Source: Ophioceras dolichostomum (lineage: Eukaryota; Ascomycota; Sordariomycetes; Magnaporthales; Ophioceraceae). From it: 64,000 nt of DNA. Below, one piece after another: positions 11,850-23,400 of this stretch (the first letter of the stretch is position 1; each line of letters opens with the position of its first letter). The DNA lies in contig PYST01000080.1 in assembly GCA_003049485.1 (NCBI GenBank), forward strand, positions 1 to 64,000. The letters run 5' to 3'. Position numbers and translations under genes: made by a program. Below the pieces are notes generated by a model. That model made no database searches, was not told where the DNA came from, and saw only the letters and a list, made by a program, of their open reading frames with translations.

Positions 11850-12974
11850 ATGGCCACTCCCACTCCCACCTCCACGCCCCTCGTCGCCCTCGTGACAGCC
11901 GGCAGCGCCGGCGTCGGAGCAGCAGCAGCCAAGCTGTTCGCCGCGAACGGCATGCGGGTGGTGGTGAACTACAACAGCAACACGGAGCGGGCCGAGGCAC
12001 TCCTCCGCGAGGTCCAGGAGGCGTCGACCGTGGCTCCGGCCGAGGGCCGCGTCGACTTCCGCCTCATCAAGGCCGACCTGGCCAAGCGGGACGACATCCG
12101 GCGGCTGGTGGACGAGACGGCGTCGGGCATGGGCCGGCTGGACGTCATATTCTCCAACGGCGGGTGGACGCACATCCGCGACTGGACCTCGCTCGACGAC
12201 AACACCGTCGAGGAGGACTGGGACAACTGCTTCAACATGAACGTCAAGAGCCATCTCTGGCTGCTGCACGCGGGGAAGAAGTACCTCGACGAGACGGAGG
12301 GTTGCATGGTCGTCACCTCGTCGCTGGCTGGTGTGAAGACCGGTGGGAGCTGCCTGGTAAGTTTCTGTTCAGGGCGGGGGGGATTGCTATCGAGGCGGGC
12401 TGGCTTGGCGAGAGACGCAGGCAGGGCAACACGAAGACGGCTCGTGACTTATTCCTATTACCCTTCTTTTCACAGGCATACTCCGTAACCAAGGCCGCCC
12501 TGATCCATCTCGTCAAGGGACTCGCCGTGATCGCCAGCCCCAAGATCCGGGTGAACGCTGTGTCTCCTGGTCTTATGTTGACGGTGAGTCTGTACAATAT
12601 CTGCACGACCTGCACTAACGGAGAGGTTGGTTTACAACGCAAGCTGAAAGAAAGTTTCTAACTACCCCCTGTTGCGGCCGAATGCTACTAGGAATGGGGT
12701 ATGAGGTTCCCCCCGGAGATCCAGGAGAAGAACATTGCTCAAACGAAGCTGAAGCGTGTCGTGACTCCCGAGGTGCGTTATCCGTCATCCCAAGTAACTT
12801 TTTCGCCCTGCGCATCTTGTGTGCTACCGGCCGTACCTAGTCGTAACCTGACTTTTTTGGGTCGCTTTCTTTTGTTACACGAAACAGGAAACGGCCGAAC
12901 AAGTCCTCTGCTTTGTCAAGAGCAGAGGCGTAACCGGGGTCAACGCAGTCATCGACGCTGGCTGGTCCCTCTGA
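11850..12974 (+). CDS. Short-chain dehydrogenase/reductase (classical SDR)
   Basis: NAD(P)H-dependent oxidoreductase, probably acting on a carbonyl or alcohol of a small metabolite; substrate unknown. Four exons, 11850-12356, 12476-12583, 12692-12772 and 12888-12974, give 260 residues, normal for classical SDRs. All three introns have standard sites (GTAAGT, GTGAGT, GTGCGT donors; CAG or TAG acceptors). The cofactor motif is TAGSAGVG at 16-23, a variant of TGxxxGxG. The active site is intact: serine in VVTSSLAG near 156 and YSVTK at 171-175. The C-terminus, VTGVNAVIDAGWSL, is the usual SDR ending. It ends 252 bp before the tail of the MFS gene and faces away from the monooxygenase, so the three may serve one pathway (inference). 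Confidence 0.9.
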
Positions 12975-13226
12975 GGAATAACGCCGGGGGAAAGGGGCAG
13001 CTACCAGCCAGGCTGACTCCCCAGCTGAACTAGGGTAAACTAGACTCTTATACCTGCTGAAGTTTACATTAACTACACTCCAGCATCTCTCACTAGAGAC
13101 TTAGGTAATAAACTTATTTAAACCATAAAATCGGCGACTAAAACCTGCTCAACAAAGAAGGACGCCGCGACACAGAGGGGAGAAAAGTGGGCGATGGTCT
13201 GGCGCAGTCACTTTGTCCCTCGCTCT

Positions 13227-15799
13227 TCACTCGCCCACCTCCCTGTCATCATCCCAGTGAATGTGTCGCACCCCAGGCCAGTCCCAGGTGGCGTGCCGGA
13301 TCCTCTTGCCCCAGACATACAGGGGCCAGCTCAGAAGAATCACGAAGGCGGCTATGCCGGCCATGGTCCCGTAGGCGCCCAGGTAGCCCGACTGTTCAAC
13401 CCAGGGGTTGGTGTAGAAGGACAGGAGGAACCCGAAGAGGGCTAGATAGCAGAGATCGCCGTTAGTTCGTTGTCAGTAGGTAGTGGTGGTGGGAGAGGGG
13501 GAAGAAGTGAAAGGGACCAAGACGAGAAGGCTCAGACTCACATTTGAAGCCCATCACCGTCAAGGTGACCTCCCCGGCGATGGGCCGGTACGCGTCGATC
13601 ACATAGACGAGGCAGACGTTCGTCCCCTGGGCAATGGAGAAATTTACTAGGACGGCAATGATATTAGCAGAGAAGGAGCACGGTGCAGAGACGGAGCACG
13701 GTGCAGAGACGGAGAGAGAGGTAGTTAGGTAGGTAAAATGTCAACTCACACAACCCCAACCCCAAAGTCGGCACCATCCAGTGCAGCCCGTACTCGATGC
13801 CCACGCCGTACAGCACCAGCGCCAGCGGCGCGGTGACCACGCACGGCGCCATGGCGGGCAGGCGCATCTCGGGCTCGCGCACGCCGCCGTTGCGCCGCGT
13901 GAGGACGTCGGCCACCCAGTCGCTGAAGTGGCCGCCCGCGAAGACGCCGAGCAGGGACCCGACGAGGGCGGCCACGAAGCAGAGCCCCACCTGGTACGGC
14001 TCGAAGGCGTAGGCGGAGGCGAAGGCCACGCCTACGTTGGAGGAGACGGCGACGAGGAATCTTGAGTTGCGTGTGAAGTAGTTAGTGTTGGTTTGTGCGA
14101 AGAAATGCTTTGAGACGGAAACCCTGCGTTGGGCTGGCTTCAAGGGGGGGAAAGGGAGAGGAAGGGGATAAGGCAGGCTGCAGTGGCCACATACCCGATC
14201 GTCACAGACTGCACCAACGCCGCCCACAGCACCGGCGGCAAGAATATCAAGCTCAGCGGCCGGACCATCATCCTCAGCAAGCTCTCATCCGTCATCGTCC
14301 CGCTAAACACCCTCAGCGAACGCAGATAGCTCTGCTTCTTCCCTCTTCGCGGCCGAGACCTTGTTGCAGCAGCTAGGACTTCGCCGGCGGCGGCCGGTCC
14401 TATGGCACCACCACCACCACCATCGGGACTGCTCCGAGACTTCTTCTCGCTGGTTGTGGTGTGTTGGCTACTATGGCGTCCAGCGGCAGCAGCAGCAGCC
14501 TCGTCGGCCTTAGCGGGGTGCACGCCCTCGACGACGTCGGCGCCCGCGAGAGCGACGGCCTTGGCGTCGTCGTCGACGCGTCGGTAGGCCGTCTCCGGGA
14601 AGCCGAGGAGGGCTATCAGCAGGATCAGGCTGATGAGGCTGCTGGCGACCTTGTAGATTAGGCGCCAGTGGTGGGAGATCGTGATGAGTCTAAAGGACAG
14701 TGAGAAAGAAATGAGTTAGTGTGAGATCCACTGATGGTGATGCCCTCCCTTCCTGGTTTCATTTTCAAGGGGTGGTCAATGTTTTTGTTCGACTGTGTAA
14801 CAACAACTTACCCTGAGATTATCATGCCGACAGCGACGCCGACTGATAGGAAAGAGGTGTAGAGCGCCATGATGGTCCCTCGTTCGTGGAGGAAGAAGAC
14901 ATCGGCGATGCTGATGGGGGCTTTGATATTATTCCAGTGGCGTAAGTATCCTGCCAATAGTGCTGGAGAGGGTCAGTTGTGCTAGGAAACCCTAAGAACC
15001 TACCGATAGTCTCAGCCGCGCCGGACCCAAAACCCATTAGGATCCTTCCCACGAGAAACTTGCCATAGTTCTACCAGAGACTGCATTAGCACACCCACTC
15101 CCAGTAATCCAGTCGGAAGGGATAGGGTTGCTGATGGGATGGGGGTCCCCAAAAAGAAATGGGAACAAAAGACTGTTATCGCCATCTGCTTTTACGTACC
15201 TGCTCATACACCAACCAGACCGCACACAGCAGATAAATAACGTAGCTGGTGAGATACACCGGCCTGCGGCCGAACTTGTTCGCCACGGGCACCCACACGA
15301 AGTTGCCCACGCCCTGGAGCAGCGCCGTGGACGTAAAGAAGAAGGCCGTCTTGGACACGGCGTCCACGAAGGTCTCCTCCCCGCCCGAGAGGGCGTCCGG
15401 AAAGAAGTCGAGCGTCGTGCTCACGATGGCGATGGAGGGGCCCGCGGCGAGGAAGTTGCACATGGACATGGCGGCGCAGATGAGGGCCGCCATGGAGTAT
15501 TTGTACCATTGTGGCCTTTCAAAAATGTGAACGGTTGTGTTGTTTTGTTAAAAAAAAAAAGAAATATCATCGGACAAAAGGGATGGGGATGGGAGAGCGG
15601 GAGTCTGGCGGGAGGGAGAGAGGGAATAATATCAGAATGCCTACCAGTTCAGCGGATCGTCCGGATCGTCGGACGGTGTTGGGATGAGGATTATCTCTTT
15701 AGTGACATGATGGCGCAGCTGGACTTTGCCCAGGGTCTGCCTGGGTATACCGGGGCAGTTGGGCTGCTGCTGCTGCTCCTGCTGTACGGCGGCGGCCAT
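13227..15799 (-). CDS. MFS transporter, DHA1-like
   Basis: Twelve-helix major facilitator, probably a proton-coupled exporter of small molecules in the plasma membrane. Eight exons: 15799-15645, 15515-15200, 15070-15004, 14920-14812, 14689-14195, 14060-13750, 13646-13542, 13441-13227; 590 residues. The leader contains poly-Gln and ends in DDPDDPLNWPQW, which matches the DPxNWP.W motif before helix 1 in fungal DHA1 drug:H+ antiporters. KFGRRPVYL is the loop 2-3 signature. A long charged loop rich in Gly/Ala/Ser (about residues 270-330) separates the two halves, as expected for the central cytoplasmic loop. One intron holds an 18-bp tandem duplication (13675-13710). The neighbouring SDR and monooxygenase suggest it could export or import a shared metabolite, but nothing in the protein tells the substrate. 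Confidence 0.9.
13675..13710. repeat. Tandem duplication, 2 x 18 bp, in an MFS intron
   Basis: The 18-bp unit GGAGCACGGTGCAGAGAC occurs twice without mismatch, at 13675-13692 and 13693-13710, inside the sixth intron of the MFS gene. Confidence 0.9.
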
Positions 15800-18700
15800 C
15801 TCGCCTGTGTGTGCGATCCTGATTCTGTAGATCTCCCTCTCAGGATTTCCAGATTTTGAGGATGCCCTCTCGCCTAGAGAGTGCGGCGAGGAGGCTGCTT
15901 GCTGTCGCTCCAGGGGTACAGGCGGGGGGTGTCGAGCGCGGAGGACTGGACGGGCCTATCTCAGCTCCTAACGCCTGGCTGGGCCCTCTCAGATCGGGGT
16001 CGGAACGAAATTTGGACGCGGGATGGGATGGATGATGTCTGGCGGCTTTTGAGGGATGGGTGGATGGACTGGATGGGCCTGACGGGGCAGCCGATAGAAT
16101 ATTGGCAGGTAGGAGCAGGTCTAGTCCCCTCGAAGAGGGGACCATTGGTGATATGAGACCGACCTCCTTTCTTTTTGCTTCGCCGATGGTGGGTGAGACA
16201 ACCCTTTCCTTATTTTTGCTGGTGGATGGGATGAACGAGCGTGGACAGGATCTTGTCCCCGTGCTACACAAGGCCTAGAGCCTAGAGCCTACAGCGCGTT
16301 GGCAAGGCAAGTCTTGTTTCCCTTTTCTTTCCTCGCCCCGGGCGCCACGGTGACGCAGGAAGCCGGAGGGCTAGAATGCTCACGGCCGGAAGCCACGGAG
16401 GCGCCACCTCTCCTCCTCCCTTTTGCGGTAGAGTACGGCCGTTACACCGGCGGCTGCTTGAGGTTGACTGGTAGAGAAGCTTGGAGAGACGGTGGAGGAG
16501 GATGAGCTTGAGATATTGACGTCGGGGACGGCCGAGTGAGGTGGAGGAGGACCTGAGTTGGTTGGTGATATGCGTCCGGGTATTAGTGTCCAGTGGTGTC
16601 CAGTGGCGTTCAGTGGTGTCCACTTCGCCGGGGCCCGCGAGGTACGATCCGGATGTGATCCGAAATGGCGAAGCTTTTTTTTATATGGCTGAGGTAGCGT
16701 TTTCAGCTCGCGGCTAGTGCCATGCAAAATCAATCTTTTTCTGGTGGCAGAGAACAGCAGCACGGCGGCGAGGTGCTCGGGAAGTGAGAGAGTTGGGATG
16801 CTTTCACTTTTCAGCCTCTAGAGTTCCAATATCTGACACGATATAAGGAAGATATCCCTTGATTGGGTGTATTGGAGGTGTGGTGTTTTTTTGCGTGAGT
16901 GAGCAAAGTGAGGAGAGAGGGACCAAGCCAAGGACCTACTAGGTGTTTGGGTGACACAAATGACACAAAACACCACCAACACAAATCCCTGCTCGCATCG
17001 CTTTCAACCATCACTCCTCGTAAGCTCGATGCCCTTTGCCCTTCCTGGCCAGCCGGCGCCCTGCGTGGTCCTCTTACTGATTTCTCACTGGTTCATTCAC
17101 TGATGCACTGGCTCGCTGGGCGTGTCTGCGGCACGAAAGTCTATTTTAGTCATCACATCGATCCCCTTGACTGATGCTGCCTGTCTACCTGGTACGGAGC
17201 AGGTACGAAGTAGGTACTTCACGGAGATAGGAGATCCTCATATACATGTTGCTCGTTGGGGCGCATTAGAAAGCAAGAGAAAGGTTGTTTGTTAGTCTCT
17301 TGTCGATCACCTTCATCAGATACTGTGTAGAGAAAGGCGAGAATGAAAAGGGGGCGAACGAGGAACGACCCCTTACGATCTCATTACCCGCCGTGATGAT
17401 ATCCTGGGGGAGCATATCCTCATATCAAAGCCTTACGCGGCTATTATAATTGATTGGAGTGAGCAAAAGCGGGACGGCTGACGAGCAGGGGAATCGATGA
17501 AGAACAGGGGGTGTGGGGTGCAGTTTGCTGCAGGCTTGAACTGTCTGTATTTGATAGCTGTGCCTACCGAGGGGACCACACCTGTGCTGGAACCAGACGG
17601 GAGGAGACGGATGGCAGTGACAGTATGCATATTATGGAGTGGTATAGCGGGCGCGGCAGGCCAAAACACGCTGCAGGCGGAACCGCACCTCGTGGCAATG
17701 GGGTCATGAAAGAGCTCAGTGGCGTCTTTTGGGACCTTACCCCTTTTGAGCCCTTCTGCTTCAGTGTTTGGTTACCTTGGTACGGAAGCTGTAACATGGC
17801 AATCCCCGAAGAAGCCATCAAAGCCATGGACGGCTTCCAATTTGCTTTTGATAACATATCTTCTTTTCTTGGGCGCATGGGCATCTAAAAGGTGGGTTGC
17901 CCATTAATAACCTCCAACTACTAGGTGGTCGTCTAGGCCAGGTTTTATGCCAGGATATTGGCGGAAACGGCTTGGGGCAGGAGTTCACGCGTCGGTCCGA
18001 GGGTCCGCGTTGGTGTCACATATTCCACTCCAAAGCGTAGCCCCCCCTTTTTTTTTCTTTCCTTTTTTTTTTCGCTAGCGAGTGCGGAGGATGTACTTTG
18101 GATGAACAAGAAGGTTCAAGCGATGGGAGCTGTCGTCTGTTCCTTCAACGTTGTACGTCCCGAGTCTTGTTGGTAAAAACGAAACGAACTCGGCGCAGAG
18201 TCATGGAGAAGAGTCCTGTTGTGAGTGTGTGGACTGTGGAAGGATCGCCGGGAGCCCAGAAATTGCGGGGAAGTCCACGAGTGGCGTCTGTCTTTCGAGC
18301 TCCACCGACTGACTGGTGTGAAGCTTTTGAGATAGCTGGGTTGATCTTACCCAGATTCGACTGGGTTCAGCCATGGTTGGGGCCGGCCCGTCTTCGGGAA
18401 GCAGGAGCTCGAGCTCAAGCTGGAAACTGGAGGGCATTGAATCCGTCAAAAAGCGGCTGAGAGGATGCTATTTGGGGTTGTTCCCTCACAACTTGTACGG
18501 ACCTCAAGTTTTACATAGGGCACGTCAACCCTCGCACTCCTTGAATCGGTTACAACAGCTGCAAGCTATGACGACGATTTCCTGCACGTTGCAGGCGCTG
18601 GATTTCATCTCGTTGTTCGGATGAAACTCTCGCTCATTCATCTCAGGGGAACGACAAGGAAGAATAAAAGGAGGAATGAGCCCAAAGATCCCGCCAAGAA

Positions 18701-20455
18701 CACAAAATCTTCTGAACCAAAACGGGCACCACGATTCATTTCATGCCTCCTGCATTTGGTTCTAGCAGATGTGGAGACATGTCGCGTCTTGTCCAACTAA
18801 CATGAGCCCTCTCAGCTCTGGACCTGAATGTCTCTCGGGGAAATCCCGTCTGGTGTGAACCCTCCTTTTCTTCAAGCTTGCCAGTCAATATCGGAGAGCC
18901 CGTAGAGCCCACGAGAAGAAGGAGAAGTGAGAGACAAATCAGGTTTCACACGCATTGGTCTCACATTGGTCTCTCCTCTCCCTCCGGTCCCGTCTGGTCG
19001 GATCCAGGTCCATCATTCAATGTTCGCGCGAGGGAAAAGAAAGGAGCGATGGTCTTCAATACGTATGGAGTATTTTTAGTCAAAAAAGAGAACTTTGATT
19101 CAAGCGAAGACCGCAAGAGAACCCAAAAAAGCCTGTTGTTTCTGAGAAGCGCAAAGCAGTATCATGTTAGGCCGCGTAAACCCTGCTCCGCTTCAATGAC
19201 GACGCGTGAACCCCACTCCGCTCCAAAAGTCCTAATCGGGCCAATGACGGATGGTTGATGCGACGCTACTGTGGTAGATTTCCGACCGTTTTCGAGGATG
19301 GCAGCTCGCCTGCAGGAGCCCCCCCAAAATCGAAAGAATCGCAGTCTGATGAGGACGAGAGCGAGCTACCACAGTAGCGGAGAGAGAGTTGGTTGTCCTG
19401 CTTTTGTCTTTGTCCGACTCGAGGACGAAAAAGCTACGAAAAGGTAGCGTACGGAAGCATCGCCCGACTCGGGTCTCACACTAACCAGACAAGACCCTTT
19501 CTCTCACTTTTCATCCGGACGGACCTTGCAGCGGAAGAAGCTCCTGTTGTGTGACTTGGACCCCATTTGCTCCAAGGAGTGCTCACTCATCCAATTGCTG
19601 CAAGCTGGTTAGCTGAATTGGGGCTTGGAGGATTCCTCGGTTCGTCATTCGTTCGGTCCATCCTTTATCACAATATGTAAACACACTACGTGCCCTACCA
19701 GACATACATACCGTCGACAGAAAGACGAGACGGACCTGGACCTGACTGGCCTCATCCCGCCCGTGCCCTCCCACCCCGGAAGCCGCCGCTCTCCTTAGTA
19801 GCCAGCCCAAGCCCAGGCCTAGCAGGGCAGCCCAGCTCCCGCACTCTCCCACTCTCCCTCCTATCACATTTCCCGCCTGTTGAAACCGCAATACCCCTCT
19901 GCCGAACGCTGCCCACATCCCACATCTCATCGGGTTGATTTTCTCCCCCTCATCCCCGGCTCTCTATTTCCCCGTGCAAGTGCAAGCTTATCTTAGACCC
20001 TTGGGATTGCGAGTTGAGTACATATCTCCTGGCTGCACCAGTCCAGTTCCTGCAGGTTTCTGTACCTGCCTTAGGCCCCCCGATCACTCGGGCAGCCTCT
20101 CTCCCGCGGCCGGGCTGTGCCTTCGGGCAACGGTCCCGCCCGTTGGACGGCGGCCTCGCGCCTAGAAGATAGAGGGAGAGGAGGAGGGAAAGAGGAGGAA
20201 AGGAGGAGAGGAAAGGATTCAAGAGGCCAAGAGGCCAACGGGGGAGGGGGCTGGTACGTTCTAACGAGGTTCGGTCGTCGGGTGCGGGTGGGGAGTTCTC
20301 GGCTTGAGCGCCGTGACTGCCCCGGCCGATCAGGTCGCTAATCTACCGGGAGGCATTGGGGCCGAAAGTGCAAACTCGGAGGGTAGGCGGACGGCGAAGT
20401 CGATTCTCTGAGATATGCTCGTATGAGCACATGAGCAGATAAAAAGCCTTGGACC
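15800..20455. other. Long gene-free region upstream of the transcription factor
   Basis: 4.6 kb between two divergently transcribed genes (MFS minus, transcription factor plus). No coding gene recognised. It includes 10-bp tandem repeats at 16591-16620, a 14-bp inverted repeat at 19264-19379, a CT-rich stretch at about 19700-20110 and a purine-rich stretch at about 20165-20240. The pyrimidine-rich part next to the transcription factor ATG probably includes its promoter and a long 5' leader with short upstream open frames. Confidence 0.55.
19264..19379. repeat. 14-bp inverted repeat enclosing about 88 bp
   Basis: CGCTACTGTGGTAG at 19264-19277 is matched exactly by its reverse complement at 19366-19379. 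Transcribed, it could form a hairpin. The element is in non-coding DNA and might be a relic of a small inverted-repeat mobile element, but no clear target-site duplication is visible. Confidence 0.75.
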
Positions 20456-23400
20456 ATGGCCAGCCCGCTCTCGCACCTCATCCACGCCGACCCGTCACCT
20501 CTTCCAGGACCGCGGCAGCCGCAGACGAACTTTCGCGGACCTCATGTCGCCACGGGCGCCAACAGTGCGGGTGGCGCCGGCTTCCCACATGGCATCCCGC
20601 ATGGAATTCCTAATGGCCAGCAAGGACAGTATGGCCAGCACGGCCAGCCCGGCCAACACTCCCACGCCTCTCCTCCTAGCGCAAGCCGACTGCATACTCC
20701 CATCACACCAACCGGCCCGACCTCAGTGTCGATGCATCACGACCGTGACAGCTCGGGCCCGGGCTCCCGACCCAGCTCTGGGCACAGCCCCAGCACCAAC
20801 CAGAGCTTAACCGCGACTCTTTCGACACCGCTGACCACCAAAGGCCATGCGACAAACACCAGCTTGTACCAATGTGCGGACTGTCTCAAGAGGTATTCAC
20901 GGCCGGAGCATCTCCAGGTAACCACGCCTCTCTGGGAAACAAAGCCAGTCATAAGAAGCTATCTCTCGGGAGCATTATGGGGCTAACAGGACGGGAATGC
21001 AGCGGCACATCGCCACACATACACTAGGCAAGCGGTTCATATGTGATGTGGTATGTTCTGTCTCGCTCCCTTCCCCCTCGTCAGCCTCGATAGGCACACT
21101 AATTATTGGACTGGCGAATAGTGTGGGAAAGCGTTTGGAAGGGCGGACCTGTTGAAGCGCCATCGAGCCAACCACGACGACACCGAGAACGGAGTCAAGA
21201 AGCGTAGGATCAACGCAGCGCCAGGGGCTGGACGAGTGGCACACGCATGCCAGGCCTGCGCCCGGGCTCGCGTGAAGTGCGAGGAGACCAAGCCGTGCAC
21301 ACGTTGTCGCAACCGCAACTTGACGTGCGAGTTCGGCTCGTCCGAGGCAGGTTCGGCGGCGGCCATGCATCTGCTTCACCTCTCGGCCAACGCCCACCAC
21401 TCATCAGTGAGCCCAGATCCGCAGCCGTTCAGCAACAACGATCACCACCAGATGCAGAATCGACACATTGGCGGTCATCAACTGCAACAGCAGCATCAGC
21501 AGCATCAGCCGCACCAGCAACACCAACAGCATCACAACCCCCACTCCCGGCTCGACTCGCACAACCACTCTGGGCTTGCCAACGACGGTGACGTCTCCAT
21601 GGCCCACAGTGATAATAGCAATGGCAGCCAGAACCACCCCCCAATCAAAACAGACGAGGCACAGTTGCCAACCCCTGAGACCGTTATGATGGACCAGAGT
21701 ACGTATTGTTTGTTTGATCGCTTTATCTCCACGTCTGGCTACACCCACACCACACCCCATCCTCCCTTTCCCCTTCCTCCCCTTCCCTATCGGTTCCCCT
21801 CCCCCTTTCCCTTCCACCCCACAGCTCAGAAGGCCACCCCGGCACCCCGGGGGTGGGTTCAATGACTGTTTCATGTTTCGCAATTCCAATGACAACGTCG
21901 TCTCCCTTACTCCCTGTCTCTAGCACGACCTAGCCTTCCTGCAACGAGATCTATCAAATGTGCCATCGTTCGTGCGCCGCATACACCCTAGCCTCCTGTC
22001 TACGTAGTCTCCTTTCGCTTGTTATTGCCCCCAACCCCCTACCACACACGGGAAGAGATGTCCTTGCCGCCCATTGCCCCTTTTAGCTTCCATCTACAAT
22101 ATTGCCTCGTCGTCATCTTAACGCTTCGGGACGGAGGAGACCCCTGGCACCATTATCAGATCGGCCCTCTCCCCCTCCTCATCCTCCTCCTCCCCGATCC
22201 TCTCTCATCAGTTTCACCCGACCTCGACACACTTATCAAAGTGGACGAATTCAATGTGGTCTTGGTCACAGGAAGTAGAAGACAATGTGGCTGACGGATT
22301 CCCACAAGACCATCAACCTCCAGATGGCTACTCCCAACAGCAGTACGTGCCGGGCGGTAGCGGCGTGGTCGACATGAGGCTGCCATTCTCGGACTTCATG
22401 CGGGATGTGCTGTACGAGGAGCTGGACCCGTCGAGGATGGAGATGGCTCAGGGCCTCGCCGTCCTGGACTTCTGCGACAACTCCAACCTGGAGCTCAACG
22501 ACTTGGACTTTGGGCTGCTCGACCACTGGAACGGCGACGGTCTCATGGGCGGAGGCGACCTGTCTTCGCAACAGCTCCAGCAACTACAGCAACTTCAGTT
22601 CCAGAGCCAGCAGAGCCAAGAGCAGAGCCAACAGCAGCTCCAGCAACAGCACCAGCCGCCGCAACAGCACCCATCTCTCGGCAACGCGGCGGCGGGAGTC
22701 GATGTTGTTGGTGGCGGCAATCCGAGCAGCAGCACCGCCACCAGCGTGCAGGACTCGGCCGACATCTCGAGCATGAGACAGAAGCTTGTCAAGGTCTGGA
22801 CCGAGTCCCCTTGGCGCTGGGACCCGGGCAACCTGGACACGGGCTGGGTCGAGCAGTCCAACCTGCCGATTCCCTCGGGCGAGGTCAACGCCTCGCATCT
22901 GCGCGAGAGCCAGCGGCGGCTCGACCGCGTTGTCTCCGACCGGCTCGAGTCGTCCGGCAGGGACAAGATCCTGGCCATCGTGCTGCAGACCTGTCGCAAC
23001 AACGCCGTCATGACGCGCGTCGCCTCGAGCTTCCCCTCGGTGGACCTGATGGACTCGCTGATCCACATCTTCCTCGCCTCGCACCTCTGCCAGGTCTCGG
23101 AGTGGATCCACTTCGGCTCGTTCCGCCTGAACAGCAACCACCCGGAGCTGCTGGCCTGCGCCGCCTCCGCCGGCGCCGCCCTGACGCCGAACACAACGCT
23201 GCGCAAGTTCGGATACGCCCTGCAGGAGGCCGTCCGGGTGACGATCCCGTCCCGGTTCGAGGACAGCAACACGCGGATCCAGGACATTGGGCTTGTGCAG
23301 GCCCTCATCCTGGGCCAGGATATTGGGATGTGGAGTGGGAACAGGCGCAAGATGGAGATCGCTGAATGCCGTGAGTATCTTATCCATAGAGCAGAAGTAT

